DNA of 9,181 nucleotides from JBBRUG01 sp038247995 (GTDB taxonomy: Bacteria > Chloroflexota > Chloroflexia > Chloroflexales > Chloroflexaceae). The translations under genes and the position numbers were made by a program. Shown here piece by piece: positions 1 to 6,591 of the stretch; positions within the stretch are counted from its first letter, which is position 1; each line of letters begins with the position of its first letter. Where the stretch lies: contig JBBRUG010000253.1 in assembly GCA_038247995.1 (NCBI GenBank), positions 1 to 9,181 of the forward strand. Direction: 5' to 3'. Below the pieces are notes generated by a model. The model did not search any database, was not told the DNA's origin, and was given only the letters and a program-made list of their open reading frames with translations.

Positions 1-1
1 C

Positions 2-85
2 GTGCAGGAGGGCGGGTATGCGGTGGAGGCGTTGGGGCGGAATGTGGTGAGTCTGCTTGAGGGTGTAAGCAGGGTGAGGGCGTGA
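2..85 (+). CDS. C-terminal end of a histone-deacetylase-family hydrolase (partial, 5' end outside window)
   Basis: Only the last 27 codons are present, read in the frame starting at base 2 and ending with TGA at 83-85. The peptide begins VQEGGYAVEALGRNVVSLLE. The EGGY motif followed by an alternating helix with G-x-N-V is the usual end of the class II histone deacetylase/acetylpolyamine amidohydrolase fold, where EGGY lies near the zinc active site and the last helix closes the domain. Such bacterial enzymes remove acetyl groups from polyamines or related small amides in the cytoplasm. Family membership is inferred from this short tail alone; the catalytic residues are outside the window. The gene converges on the protease gene, with 11 bases between the two stop codons. 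Confidence 0.55.
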   Translation: MQEGGYAVEALGRNVVSLLEGVSRVRA

Positions 86-96
86 GGCAGCAGGCA

Positions 97-867
97 TCAA
101 ACATCTACACCCATCCGTAACGCGGCGTCGATGGCGATCAGGGCCAGGCTATTCTGGAGCATGTGGTAGAACACACTCGGCCAGATCGAGTTGCTGCGTT
201 CGCGCAGGTATGCCAGGAACAAACCAACGACGAAGAGGCCGGGCAGCAAAAGCGGCACGACGTGCGCAACGGCGAAGATTGCTGCGTTGAGCGGGATCGC
301 GGCCAGCGGGCGGAAGCGGTGGCGCAGCAGTGGGTAGATCATGCCCCGAAAGAGCAGTTCTTCGGCGAATGGCACGAGCCCGGCGATCAGTACGAGCAGG
401 GCGAAAAACTCGCCCCGCGTCAGCACATTGCCGCCGGTAATGCCTTCAGCCTGCGGGTTGTCGAAGTTGCCGCCATTGAGCAGAGCAATCGTGCCGTTCA
501 CCAGCAGCAAAGCGAATATGCCAGCGATAAAAACAAACGGCACGATCAACAATTCGCGGGCAGGCGGTAGGCGCAGGCCGAGCGCGGTAGCACTGCCGCG
601 CCGTAGGGCGAAGATCAGCACGCCCAGCGCCATCGAACAATACGCACCGACGACAACGAGGTAGACCGTCGGCGCGGTAAAGCTTGTCCCTGCTTCGGTG
701 AAGCCCAACCAGCCGGCTCCGAGGCGCACCAGCAGTACCGCTAGGCCGGAGCCGACAAAAAAGACCAGCAGTGCGGCGGCCACATCGCGCCAACCCCACC
801 CCGGCCCGGCGTTCATCGGCGCGGGCGCCGGCGTTGGTTCAGGCCATTGTAGCTCTTGTTCGCGCAT
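97..867 (-). CDS. CPBP-family intramembrane metalloprotease (CAAX prenyl protease 2/Abi-like)
   Basis: A 256-residue multi-pass membrane protein. After a proline-rich, cytoplasm-like N terminus (residues 1-25), hydrophobic segments lie near 28-50, 66-88, 105-130, 153-168, 186-203, 206-221 and 238-250. The family's conserved motifs are all visible: EELLFRG at 169-175 (E169, E170, R174), a histidine in FAVAH (H202), and FYHMLQN with H235 and N239. In characterised relatives the glutamates and histidines bind the metal within the membrane. Bacterial members include bacteriocin self-immunity proteins and proteases of unknown substrate; nothing nearby names the substrate here. The start ATG at 865-867 is the first in frame. 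No strong Shine-Dalgarno precedes it, only AAAGG about 12 bases upstream, so a later start at M18 is possible. The gene is divergent from the glycosyltransferase gene and is probably a single-gene transcript. Confidence 0.88.
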   Translation of the reverse strand: MREQELQWPEPTPAPAPMNAGPGWGWRDVAAALLVFFVGSGLAVLLVRLGAGWLGFTEAGTSFTAPTVYLVVVGAYCSMALGVLIFALRRGSATALGLRLPPARELLIVPFVFIAGIFALLLVNGTIALLNGGNFDNPQAEGITGGNVLTRGEFFALLVLIAGLVPFAEELLFRGMIYPLLRHRFRPLAAIPLNAAIFAVAHVVPLLLPGLFVVGLFLAYLRERSNSIWPSVFYHMLQNSLALIAIDAALRMGVDV

Positions 868-882
868 GGATGAGAACCTTTA

Positions 883-896
883 GTGTTGCGTGTTGC
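883..896. repeat. Two tandem copies of the heptamer GTGTTGC
   Basis: GTGTTGC occurs twice in perfect tandem (883-889, 890-896) just upstream of the protease start. The unit length of seven matches the large array at the right edge, though the sequence differs. It is probably a small or relic copy of a slipped-strand repeat; no function is apparent. Confidence 0.6.
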
Positions 897-1035
897 GTAG
901 CATAGCACATCCTCGATGCCGTCGTTGAACAGGCCCGGCACTGCTCAGAGCTGAATATCCTTTGAGTAGCACGAGGCGCGGATCGCAGGGTCAGCGCTGC
1001 CTTCTTTTCCTGCATGCTGCACGCGTGATCGGGCG

Positions 1036-1041
1036 TACAAT
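1036..1041 (+). promoter_or_regulatory. Possible -10 element (TACAAT) for the glycosyltransferase block
   Basis: TACAAT matches the sigma-70 consensus TATAAT at five of six positions and lies in the divergent gap, 48 bases before the GTG start of the first glycosyltransferase. I see no good -35 hexamer 16-18 bases upstream, where the sequence is around TGCATGC, so this is a weak call. The rest of the 868-1089 gap holds no gene or other element that I can support. Confidence 0.25.
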
Positions 1042-1089
1042 AGTAGAACAGTTCCCTGGTAGCAAGCGTTTCAACGAGCAACCGAACCC

Positions 1090-2268
1090 GTGCAACTACT
1101 GACCTGGCTTGTTCCCCTTCTGTACGCCATCGATCGTGCGCTCCGGCTTGCGACAATCAGCCGTTTTTTTCGCCGCCCGCTACCGCCTGCGCCTTCGGTC
1201 TGGCCGTCGATTACGGTGATTGTGCCGGTAACGCGCAGCCCGAACGATTTGCGGACGGCCCTGGCCGTGCATGCTGGTCTGGATTATCCCGCCCCAGTGC
1301 AGCATTTGTTCGTTTGTGATCTGGGCGATAGCGCTACACAGGCGCTGGTACGCGATGTGATCGCCGCGCAGCCGGATTGGAATGCGCGTATGCTGCTTGC
1401 TCGGCCCGCCGCCGGTGCGATTGCCACGAAAATTACCAAGCTTCAGACAGCGCTCCCGATTGCCCAAGGGGCGATTTTCTGTTTTGTCGACGACGATGTG
1501 TGCTTGCCTGCCGATGCGCTCCAGATCTTGGTGCGCTACCTTCAGGTACCGGGTGTCGGGGCGGTATTTGGACTGGCGCGTTATACTGCGTGGGAGACGC
1601 CTTGGTCGAGCCTGATGAGCCTGTTTGTAAATGCCTGGGCGCTACCAAGTTATGTGCCGCTCAGCTACCTAATGGAGCCGTACACGATCACCGGCCACTG
1701 TTTTGCCCTGCGCCGCGATCACTTCGCGGCAATCGGCGGCCTGAGCGGCATGGCGCAGCGGGTGGACGACGATCACGAATTGGCCCGGCGGGTGCGCGCT
1801 CACGGCTTACGCTGTGTGCAAACGCCGCTGATCTATGCGATCGAGAACCGCCTGGCGACGGCGCAGGCGCATCATGCGCAGTTCCGGCGCTGGTTCATTT
1901 TGCCGCGTCAGACGATGCTGCCGCAGTTGACGCGGCGCGAACGAGCGTTGACCGCCCTGGCTTCGGTGGGGAACCTGCTACCGCCTCTGACCCTCATCCT
2001 GGCACTGGTCCGGCGCCGGCGCAGTTCGCTTACGGCGTTGGCCAGCTGCCTGCTGCTGTTTTTCGGCAGCTACGCCTGGCTTGATCGGCGCTACCTCGGC
2101 GGCGGCACCCCGGCGCGCCGCTGGCCGTTGTTGCTGATCACCGCGTTGTTGACCCCTTTGCAGATGATCGCAGCGAGCATGGGCGAACCGGTTATTCTCT
2201 GGCGCGGCCAATGGTTGCGCATTCGGCGCGATGGAATTGTTGAACGGATCACAGAAGGAGACGCTTGA
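1090..2268 (+). CDS. Membrane glycosyltransferase, family 2-type fold, ceramide glucosyltransferase/HpnI-like (copy 1)
   Basis: This 392-residue enzyme transfers a sugar from a nucleotide-sugar donor, probably to a lipid at the cytoplasmic membrane face. An N-terminal membrane helix (about 2-20) precedes a GT-A domain with ITVIVPV (41-47), D77, a lysine motif KITKL (114-118) in the place of the family's K-V-S/A-x-L, FVDDDVCLP (132-140), VDDDHELARR with D228, and a perfect Q-x-x-R-W at 264-268. These D/D/D/QxxRW elements match processive-type and GT21 (ceramide glucosyltransferase, hopanoid-associated HpnI) enzymes. Three hydrophobic segments follow near 292-308, 315-330 and 345-362. GTG at 1090 is the earliest start, because an in-frame TAG lies at 1060-1062 with no start codon between; its Shine-Dalgarno is weak. 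The gene overlaps the asparaginase gene by one base (TGATG), so the two are translationally linked. The lipid acceptor cannot be read from the sequence. Confidence 0.85.
   Translation: MQLLTWLVPLLYAIDRALRLATISRFFRRPLPPAPSVWPSITVIVPVTRSPNDLRTALAVHAGLDYPAPVQHLFVCDLGDSATQALVRDVIAAQPDWNARMLLARPAAGAIATKITKLQTALPIAQGAIFCFVDDDVCLPADALQILVRYLQVPGVGAVFGLARYTAWETPWSSLMSLFVNAWALPSYVPLSYLMEPYTITGHCFALRRDHFAAIGGLSGMAQRVDDDHELARRVRAHGLRCVQTPLIYAIENRLATAQAHHAQFRRWFILPRQTMLPQLTRRERALTALASVGNLLPPLTLILALVRRRRSSLTALASCLLLFFGSYAWLDRRYLGGGTPARRWPLLLITALLTPLQMIAASMGEPVILWRGQWLRIRRDGIVERITEGDA
2254..2260 (+). promoter_or_regulatory. Strong Shine-Dalgarno deciding the asparaginase start
   Basis: GAAGGAG lies inside the 3' end of the glycosyltransferase gene, seven bases before ATG 2268. 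This favours ATG 2268 over the in-frame TTG at 2265. The start codon shares its A with the upstream TGA stop, an arrangement typical of coupled translation. Confidence 0.8.
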
Positions 2269-3215
2269 TGTTACTCGTAGCAAGCAGCAATGGTGCTGTA
2301 GGGATGGATGCGGCCTGGGCCATCCTGGCCGGCGGTGGTAGTGCGCTCGATGCCGTTGAGGCCGCTACATGGCCGGTAGAGGACAACCCGGATGACCATA
2401 CAGTGGGCTATGGCGGCTATCCGAATCTGCTTGGCGAAGTGGAACTCGACGCCTCGATTATGGATGGCACGCGCCTGCGCGCCGGGGCCGTGGCGGCGTT
2501 GCGCGGTTATCGCCACCCGATCAGCGTTGCGCGGCGGGTGATGGAGGAATTGCCGCATGTGTTGCTGGCGGGCGAGGGCGCGGCGCGCTTTGCAGCTGAG
2601 CTGGGGATGACCGCCGAAAACCTGCTGAGTCCTGAAGCCGAGCGCGTCTGGCGGGAAGGCCTGGCTGGGCGCTTGCCGCCGCAGTACCACGACGGCCATG
2701 GCGGGATTGTGGGTGAAGTGCTGCGCCGGGCGGCTGGGCTGGCGACCGACCCTGAGAAGGCCGCTGGAACGGTGAACTTCATTGCCCAGGACAATCAGGG
2801 CCGGATCGCTTCAGCCGTGAGTACCAGCGGTTGGGCCTGGAAGTATCCTGGTCGGGTGGGCGACTCGCCGATCATCGGCGCGGGGAATTACGCCGACGAC
2901 CGCTATGGCGCTGCGGCCTGCACCGGCTATGGCGAACTGGCCATCCGCGCGGCAACGGCGCGTAGCCTGGTGCTGTACCTCAAACACGGTATTGCTCTGG
3001 AGGAGGCCTGCCGAGCCGCCTTCGCCGATCTCGACGATCTGGGCGTGCCGCCCGAGCGCTTGCTGATGAACCTGGTGGCGATCGACCGGAGCGGGAAGAT
3101 GTGCGCCGTCAGTTCAATTCCTGGGCGCACCTATGTTTATCGGCGCGATGGCATGGACGCTTATGCTGAAGCTGAGCGGCTGGTGGTGGCGCCGGGAAGC
3201 AGTCGGGCAGGGTGA
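2268..3215 (+). CDS. N-terminal-nucleophile asparaginase (glycosylasparaginase / isoaspartyl peptidase family)
   Basis: A 315-residue member of the asparaginase_2 (type III/Ntn-hydrolase) family. These proteins cut themselves before a threonine, which becomes the nucleophile and hydrolyses GlcNAc-Asn bonds, isoaspartyl dipeptides or L-asparagine. The self-cleavage site is AAGTVNF, with Thr at residue 168 (codon ACG 2769-2771). The substrate pocket closely resembles human AGA: GRVGDSPIIGAGNYADD gives the Arg (196) and Asp (199) that grip the substrate's amino acid end, and CTGYGE gives the Thr-Gly (219-220) of the oxyanion site. Upstream, HTVGYGGYPN (44-53) fits the alpha-subunit core. No signal peptide is visible, so it is probably cytoplasmic. 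The start is ATG 2268, set by the Shine-Dalgarno at 2254. It is coupled to the preceding glycosyltransferase gene. Whether its substrate is a glycan, an isopeptide or asparagine is unresolved; the AGA-like RVGDSP loop leans towards glycosylasparaginase. Confidence 0.87.
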   Translation: MLLVASSNGAVGMDAAWAILAGGGSALDAVEAATWPVEDNPDDHTVGYGGYPNLLGEVELDASIMDGTRLRAGAVAALRGYRHPISVARRVMEELPHVLLAGEGAARFAAELGMTAENLLSPEAERVWREGLAGRLPPQYHDGHGGIVGEVLRRAAGLATDPEKAAGTVNFIAQDNQGRIASAVSTSGWAWKYPGRVGDSPIIGAGNYADDRYGAAACTGYGELAIRAATARSLVLYLKHGIALEEACRAAFADLDDLGVPPERLLMNLVAIDRSGKMCAVSSIPGRTYVYRRDGMDAYAEAERLVVAPGSSRAG

Positions 3216-3311
3216 TCGCGTTTGAGCCCTGACAGGTCTTTGTTCGGGATTTGCTTTACGATAGCCGCAGCCAACACCATTGAGCCTGCATCAGGACGAC
3301 GCGCGCGCAGC

Positions 3312-3354
3312 GAGCCACGCGGCTCAGTCGCTCAGCGGCTCACGCGTGGTGCTC
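3312..3354. repeat. Imperfect inverted repeat before the second glycosyltransferase
   Basis: CCACGCG (3315-3321) pairs perfectly with CGCGTGG (3343-3349), and GAG (3312-3314) pairs with CTC (3352-3354) across a two-base bulge. A competing small hairpin, GAGCC-ACGC-GGCTC (3312-3325), uses the left arm, so the two folds exclude each other. Three copies of GCTCAG lie in and around the loop. No T-run follows, so it is not a standard terminator. The gap 3216-3372 otherwise shows only weak promoter-like pieces (CTGACA at 3229, TACGAT at 3257, 22 bases apart, which is too far). Confidence 0.5.
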
Positions 3355-3372
3355 AGTGCGCTAAACTAATCG

Positions 3373-4554
3373 ATGCGCTACCTCTGGCCCTTCATGCTCG
3401 TGATCGCCATTATTGACCGGCTAATCCGCTACGTTGCGATCCGGCGGTTCCTGGCGCGTCCGCTGCTGCCGTTGCCCGCCGAGCCATTACCGCTCGTGAG
3501 TATCATGCAACCTATTCTGAGTGGCGATCCAACCCTGGCCGCGAGCCTGGAGCAGAATCTGCGGGCCGCGAGCGCTCACCCACGCGAATTTCTCTGGTTG
3601 CTCGATACCGATGATCGGGTGGGGCAGGCGCTTTGTGCGGCGTTGCAGGCGCGCTACTCGGCAGTGCCGATCCGCGTGATGCTGGTGGAGCCGCCCAGCC
3701 TCGATCAGAACCCCAAACTGGCCAAGCTGATCGTGGGCGCGGCGGCGGCCCATGGCACAATTCTGTGTGTGCTGGATGACGACACGCGCCTGCCCGACGG
3801 CGGCCTCGATCAACTTATTACAGCGCTGGCGGAACCTGGGGCGGGCCTGGCCTTTGGCCTGCCCTACTATGTGAGTTTTGCCAACCTCTGGTCGGCGCTG
3901 ACGGCGCTCTTTGTGAACAGCAATAGCCTGCCGACCTACATTCCGGCCGCGCTGCTGGCCGAACCGATGACGATCAACGGGATGTGTTATGTGATCCGGC
4001 GCGAGGTGTTCGAGCGCGTCGGCGGTTTTGCTGGGCTGGAACGGATTGTCGCCGACGATTTTGCCGTGGCCCAGCGCATGCGCGTTGCCGGCTACCGGCT
4101 TGTGCAAACCCCTGTGCGTCACGCGATCAGCACCCAGATCAGCGGGCCGGGCCAGTATTGGCGGCTGATGCAGCGCTGGCTGATCTTCCCCCGCGAGTCG
4201 CTGATGCGCCGACTTGGCCCGCTCGATACGTTACGCTTTTATGGCTTTTCCGTGCTGCCGCTGTTCGCACCCTGGGTTGCTGCCGACGCAGTTCTGCGTG
4301 GACATCCGGCGGCGCGCGGTTGCGGCCTGGCCTACCTCGGCCTGAGTTGGCTCGGGCCACTCTGGCTGAGCCGGCGTTACCTGGACAACGCCATCCCCTT
4401 GCGTTGGGCCGGCCTGCTGCCGCTCGTTCAGTTACTGCTGCCGGCCCAGATCATATTCGCCCTTGTAGCGCCCCAGCGCATTGTTTGGCGCGGCCACCTG
4501 ATCGCGATTGAACCCGGCGGCACGATCCGGATCGTGCGGCGGCGGATCGACTGA
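3373..4554 (+). CDS. Membrane glycosyltransferase, paralogue of the 1090-2268 enzyme (copy 2)
   Basis: This 393-residue protein aligns with the first glycosyltransferase along its whole length. Shared features are the N-terminal helix followed by I-x-R-F-x-x-R-P-L, the D-D-D core (VLDDDTRLP, 133-141), the L-F-V-N-x-x-x-L-P stretch, the third aspartate (ADDFAVAQR, D229), the R-W-x-I-x-P-R motif, S/D-RRYL, and the closing W-R-G-x-x-I/L. The KxxxL motif here is NPKLAKL (113-119), closer to classical ceramide glucosyltransferase/HpnI than copy 1. The QxxRW box reads LMQRW (265-269), so the first position is Leu rather than Gln/Arg. C-terminal hydrophobic segments lie near 291-307, 318-333 and 345-366. 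ATG 3373 is the start, although no good Shine-Dalgarno precedes it. The two copies are clearly diverged, so they probably use different acceptors or sugars. A gap of 157 bases separates it from the asparaginase gene, so it may have its own transcript. Confidence 0.85.
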   Translation: MRYLWPFMLVIAIIDRLIRYVAIRRFLARPLLPLPAEPLPLVSIMQPILSGDPTLAASLEQNLRAASAHPREFLWLLDTDDRVGQALCAALQARYSAVPIRVMLVEPPSLDQNPKLAKLIVGAAAAHGTILCVLDDDTRLPDGGLDQLITALAEPGAGLAFGLPYYVSFANLWSALTALFVNSNSLPTYIPAALLAEPMTINGMCYVIRREVFERVGGFAGLERIVADDFAVAQRMRVAGYRLVQTPVRHAISTQISGPGQYWRLMQRWLIFPRESLMRRLGPLDTLRFYGFSVLPLFAPWVAADAVLRGHPAARGCGLAYLGLSWLGPLWLSRRYLDNAIPLRWAGLLPLVQLLLPAQIIFALVAPQRIVWRGHLIAIEPGGTIRIVRRRID

Positions 4555-4657
4555 CCGCCCGCCGCCGGTTGTTGGGTGGACATCCAGCGCTGCTCCTGCT
4601 GCTTTTCCTCAGCTCTTCTTCGACGCTTCGCAATCTCTTTGCATGGTTTTAACTCCG

Positions 4658-4686
4658 GCTTAATCTCTAAGCGCTATGCTCAGCGC
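4658..4686 (+). promoter_or_regulatory. Two overlapping, mutually exclusive small hairpins in the phn leader region
   Basis: GCTTA-ATCTC-TAAGC (4658-4672) and GCGCT-ATGCTC-AGCGC (4671-4686) are both perfect five-pair stems that share bases 4671-4672, so only one can form at a time. They lie 130-160 bases before phnC. TATGCT at 4675-4680 is a mediocre -10 match. Whether this is RNA leader or promoter DNA cannot be told from sequence. Confidence 0.3.
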
Positions 4687-4702
4687 AAGCTTGTTGTTAA
4701 AC

Positions 4703-4737
4703 GCATTGTGGCGTGAGCTCCCCTAGCTCACGCATGC
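4703..4737. repeat. Perfect 9-base inverted repeat upstream of phnC (operator or hairpin)
   Basis: GCGTGAGCT (4711-4719) and AGCTCACGC (4725-4733) are perfect reverse complements around the loop CCCCT. GCAT (4703-4706) and ATGC (4734-4737) extend the pairing across a TGTG bulge. It sits about 85 bases before the phnC start in the 4555-4817 gap. There is no T-run, so as a terminator it would be atypical. It could be a dimeric repressor site for phn control or a leader hairpin. It does not match any phn operator that I know. Confidence 0.6.
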
Positions 4738-4817
4738 TCGTGCGCGCCGCAGTTGCGCGATGGATCGCTGTGGCCGAAATTCGGTTATAGCCCAATGGAA
4801 AGCGCCAGAGGTACTTA

Positions 4818-5606
4818 ATGGCACTGCTTGAGGTACGCGACCTAGGGATGGTGTACGGGAATGGTCACGAGGCCTTGAAGACGGTGTCGATGCGCGCCGA
4901 GCAGGGCGAGATCGTGGCGATTATTGGCCGCTCCGGCGCCGGCAAGAGCACGATGCTGCGCTGTATCAGCGGCTTGCAAAAGCCCACAGCGGGACAGATC
5001 TTGTTGGACGGCATTGAGGTGACTACGCTCCACGGGCGTAAGCTGCGCGCTCTCCAGCGTCGGGTTGGTTTTATCTGGCAGGAGTACAACCTGGTTGATC
5101 GGCTTTCGGCCCTGACGAACGTGCTCACTGGTCGGTTGGCGCACACGCGGGGTGTCGCACCGATCCTTGGCCACTTCGACCGCACCCAGCGTGAAGTTGC
5201 CGTACGCAATTTGGAGCGCGTTGGCTTGCTCGACAAGGCCCTCCAGCGCGCTGATCGACTTTCCGGCGGTGAGAAACAGCGCGTCGCGATCGCCCGCGCC
5301 GTCTCGCAGGAACCCACCATCCTGCTCGCCGATGAGCCGGTGGCGAGCCTCGACCCTGAACTTGCCGTGCAGGTGCTGGGCGACCTAGCGCGTGTGGCGC
5401 GGGAAGAGGGTGTACTCACGCTAATCAATATTCACCAGGTTGAATTGGCCCGCGAGTTTGCCGATCGGGTCGTCGGCATTGCCCGCGGCGAAGTAGTCTA
5501 TGACGGCTTGCCGAATGGACTGACTGAAGCCGTGCTCGACAAAGTTTATCGCTTCGATAAGGAACCGCGTCGCGCTGCGGAAATCGGCATGGCGGCGGCT
5601 GTGTAA
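4818..5606 (+). CDS. phnC: Phosphonate ABC transporter ATP-binding protein
   Basis: A 262-residue ATPase that would power phosphonate import together with PhnE and PhnD. The ABC elements are in order: Walker A GRSGAGKST (37-45), Q-loop Q88, signature LSGGE (148-152), Walker B ILLADE (168-173) with a D-loop SLDP (177-180), and the H-loop histidine H206 in NIHQVELA. NIHQ and the region GFIWQEYNLVDRLSALTNVL (84-103) are typical of PhnC rather than other importers; PhnC proteins usually read FQ.NLV.RL...NVL. An AGAGGT ribosome-binding site (4807-4812) sits five bases before ATG 4818. It appears to be the first gene of the phn operon, since the 263-base gap before it holds inverted repeats and no gene. 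A phnE gene follows after 80 bases. Confidence 0.93.
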   Translation: MALLEVRDLGMVYGNGHEALKTVSMRAEQGEIVAIIGRSGAGKSTMLRCISGLQKPTAGQILLDGIEVTTLHGRKLRALQRRVGFIWQEYNLVDRLSALTNVLTGRLAHTRGVAPILGHFDRTQREVAVRNLERVGLLDKALQRADRLSGGEKQRVAIARAVSQEPTILLADEPVASLDPELAVQVLGDLARVAREEGVLTLINIHQVELAREFADRVVGIARGEVVYDGLPNGLTEAVLDKVYRFDKEPRRAAEIGMAAAV

Positions 5607-5622
5607 GGGGCAGGCGGCAGGC
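5607..5622. repeat. GGCAGGC-type repeat tract immediately after the phnC stop
   Basis: Directly after the TAA come GGGG and then CAGGCGGCAGGC, a short direct repeat (GCAGGC twice). It resembles the 14-base tandem tract after the phosphatase gene and the GGCAGCAGGC after the first gene of the window. It looks like a degenerate member of a dispersed intergenic repeat family. Confidence 0.4.
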
Positions 5623-5650
5623 ACCCTGCGCTACACACTACTCAGGGTGC
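5621..5650 (+). ncRNA. Predicted intercistronic hairpin between phnC and phnE
   Basis: GCACCCTG (5621-5628) pairs perfectly with CAGGGTGC (5643-5650) around a 14-base loop. It ends 23 bases before the GGAAAGGG ribosome-binding site of phnE. No T-run follows, so it is more likely to affect mRNA stability or processing than to stop transcription. Confidence 0.5.
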
Positions 5651-5686
5651 ATCAGGCATTACGCCAATGAATGGGAAAGGGTACGC

Positions 5687-6589
5687 ATGGCTTCCGAAGC
5701 GAAACTGCCGACACGCACGGTACGAATTGCGCTCCCGACACGCGATGAGTTGCTGAACCCCTGGCCGAAGATCAGTTCGCGGCGCATCATCACACTGGTT
5801 GTCGTAGTGCTGGTGCTGCTCTGGTCGCTGAATGGCACCAACGCCAATCTCGGTACGCTTGCCGAAGGCGTACCGAACATGGTCGACTTTGTGACTCGCC
5901 TCTTCCCGCCGCGTTTTGATGTTGCCGCCACGCCGCTTGCGGTACCCTGGCCGCTTTCGATCATCACCGGCGAGCAGGTCACGCTTGAGATGCCGCGCGT
6001 GATCCCTTACATCATTGAAACCGTTCAGATGGCGATTGTCGGCACCTTGCTGGGAATTGTGCTGGCATTGCCCTTTGCACTGCTCGCGGCGCGCAATGTC
6101 GCGCCGTATCCGTGGGTCTACCAGACTGCCCGGCTCGTGCTGAATGTTAACCGAGCGGTGCCGGAGATCATCTTCGCGCTGATCTTCGTGGCTGCGGTGG
6201 GCCTCGGGCCGTTCGGCGGCGTGCTCGCGCTTGGCATCGGCGCGATCGGCACGCTCGGCAAGCTGTATGCCGAATCGATCGAGCAGATCGATCCGCAGCA
6301 AGTTGACGCCGTGCGCGCTACTGGCGCTTCGCCGCTCCAGGCCTTTCTCTATGGCGTGATCCCGCAGGCGCTGCCGCTAATGGCGACCTATTCGCTGTTG
6401 CTCTTCGAGGGCAATGTGCGCTCGGCAACCATCCTCGGGTTGGTGGGCGCCGGCGGCGTCGGCTTTATTTTGCAGAAGTACATCAGCCTGTTCCAATACC
6501 GCGAACTGATGGGTGCGCTGATCTTCATCATTGTTGTGGTAACGGTAATCGACCGCCTGAGCGACATGTTGCGTAAACGGATTATTTGA
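5687..6589 (+). CDS. phnE: Phosphonate ABC transporter permease
   Basis: A 300-residue inner-membrane permease that forms the phosphonate channel. A long polar N terminus (1-31) leads into a first helix (34-49). A periplasmic stretch (50-105) is followed by ETVQMAIVGTLLGIVLALPFALLAARN (111-137), typical of the PhnE/MetI-like domain. Further helices lie near 160-180, 182-195, 228-240, 245-260 and 273-289. The EAA coupling loop, VDAVRATGASPLQAFLYGVIP (residues 206-226), contains the conserved A-x-x-x-G that docks on PhnC. NRAVPEIIFALIFVAAVGLGP (155-175) is also a hallmark of PhnE. The ribosome-binding site GGAAAGGG is at 5674-5681, five bases before ATG 5687. Only one permease gene is present, so the channel is probably a homodimer. 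The phnD gene follows 70 bases later. Confidence 0.93.
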   Translation: MASEAKLPTRTVRIALPTRDELLNPWPKISSRRIITLVVVVLVLLWSLNGTNANLGTLAEGVPNMVDFVTRLFPPRFDVAATPLAVPWPLSIITGEQVTLEMPRVIPYIIETVQMAIVGTLLGIVLALPFALLAARNVAPYPWVYQTARLVLNVNRAVPEIIFALIFVAAVGLGPFGGVLALGIGAIGTLGKLYAESIEQIDPQQVDAVRATGASPLQAFLYGVIPQALPLMATYSLLLFEGNVRSATILGLVGAGGVGFILQKYISLFQYRELMGALIFIIVVVTVIDRLSDMLRKRII

Positions 6590-6591
6590 TC

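Noticed and set aside
163..570. 135-codon open frame on the + strand across the protease
   Set aside because: Gln/Arg-rich antisense of the CPBP gene, which carries all its metal-binding motifs.
2265..2267. TTG start for the asparaginase
   Set aside because: ATG 2268 directly follows and has ideal spacing (seven bases) from GAAGGAG.
3487..4122. 211-codon open frame on the - strand across the second glycosyltransferase
   Set aside because: Opposite an intact DDD/RW glycosyltransferase and without recognisable motifs.
4711..4733. Rho-independent terminator of the second glycosyltransferase
   Set aside because: The stem is good but is followed by ATGCTCGTGC rather than a T-run, and it lies about 160 bases beyond the stop codon.
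4741..4817. Pho-box or sigma-70 promoter directly before phnC
   Set aside because: I found no CTGTCAT-like direct repeats and no correctly spaced -35/-10 pair; TTGCGC at 4753 and TTATAG at 4785 are 26 bases apart.
5621..5650. Rho-independent terminator between phnC and phnE
   Set aside because: No T-run follows the stem, the loop is long, and the next gene belongs to the same pathway.
5642..6301. 219-codon open frame on the - strand across phnE
   Set aside because: Antisense shadow of a well-supported permease gene. Low-complexity charged translation with no family signature.
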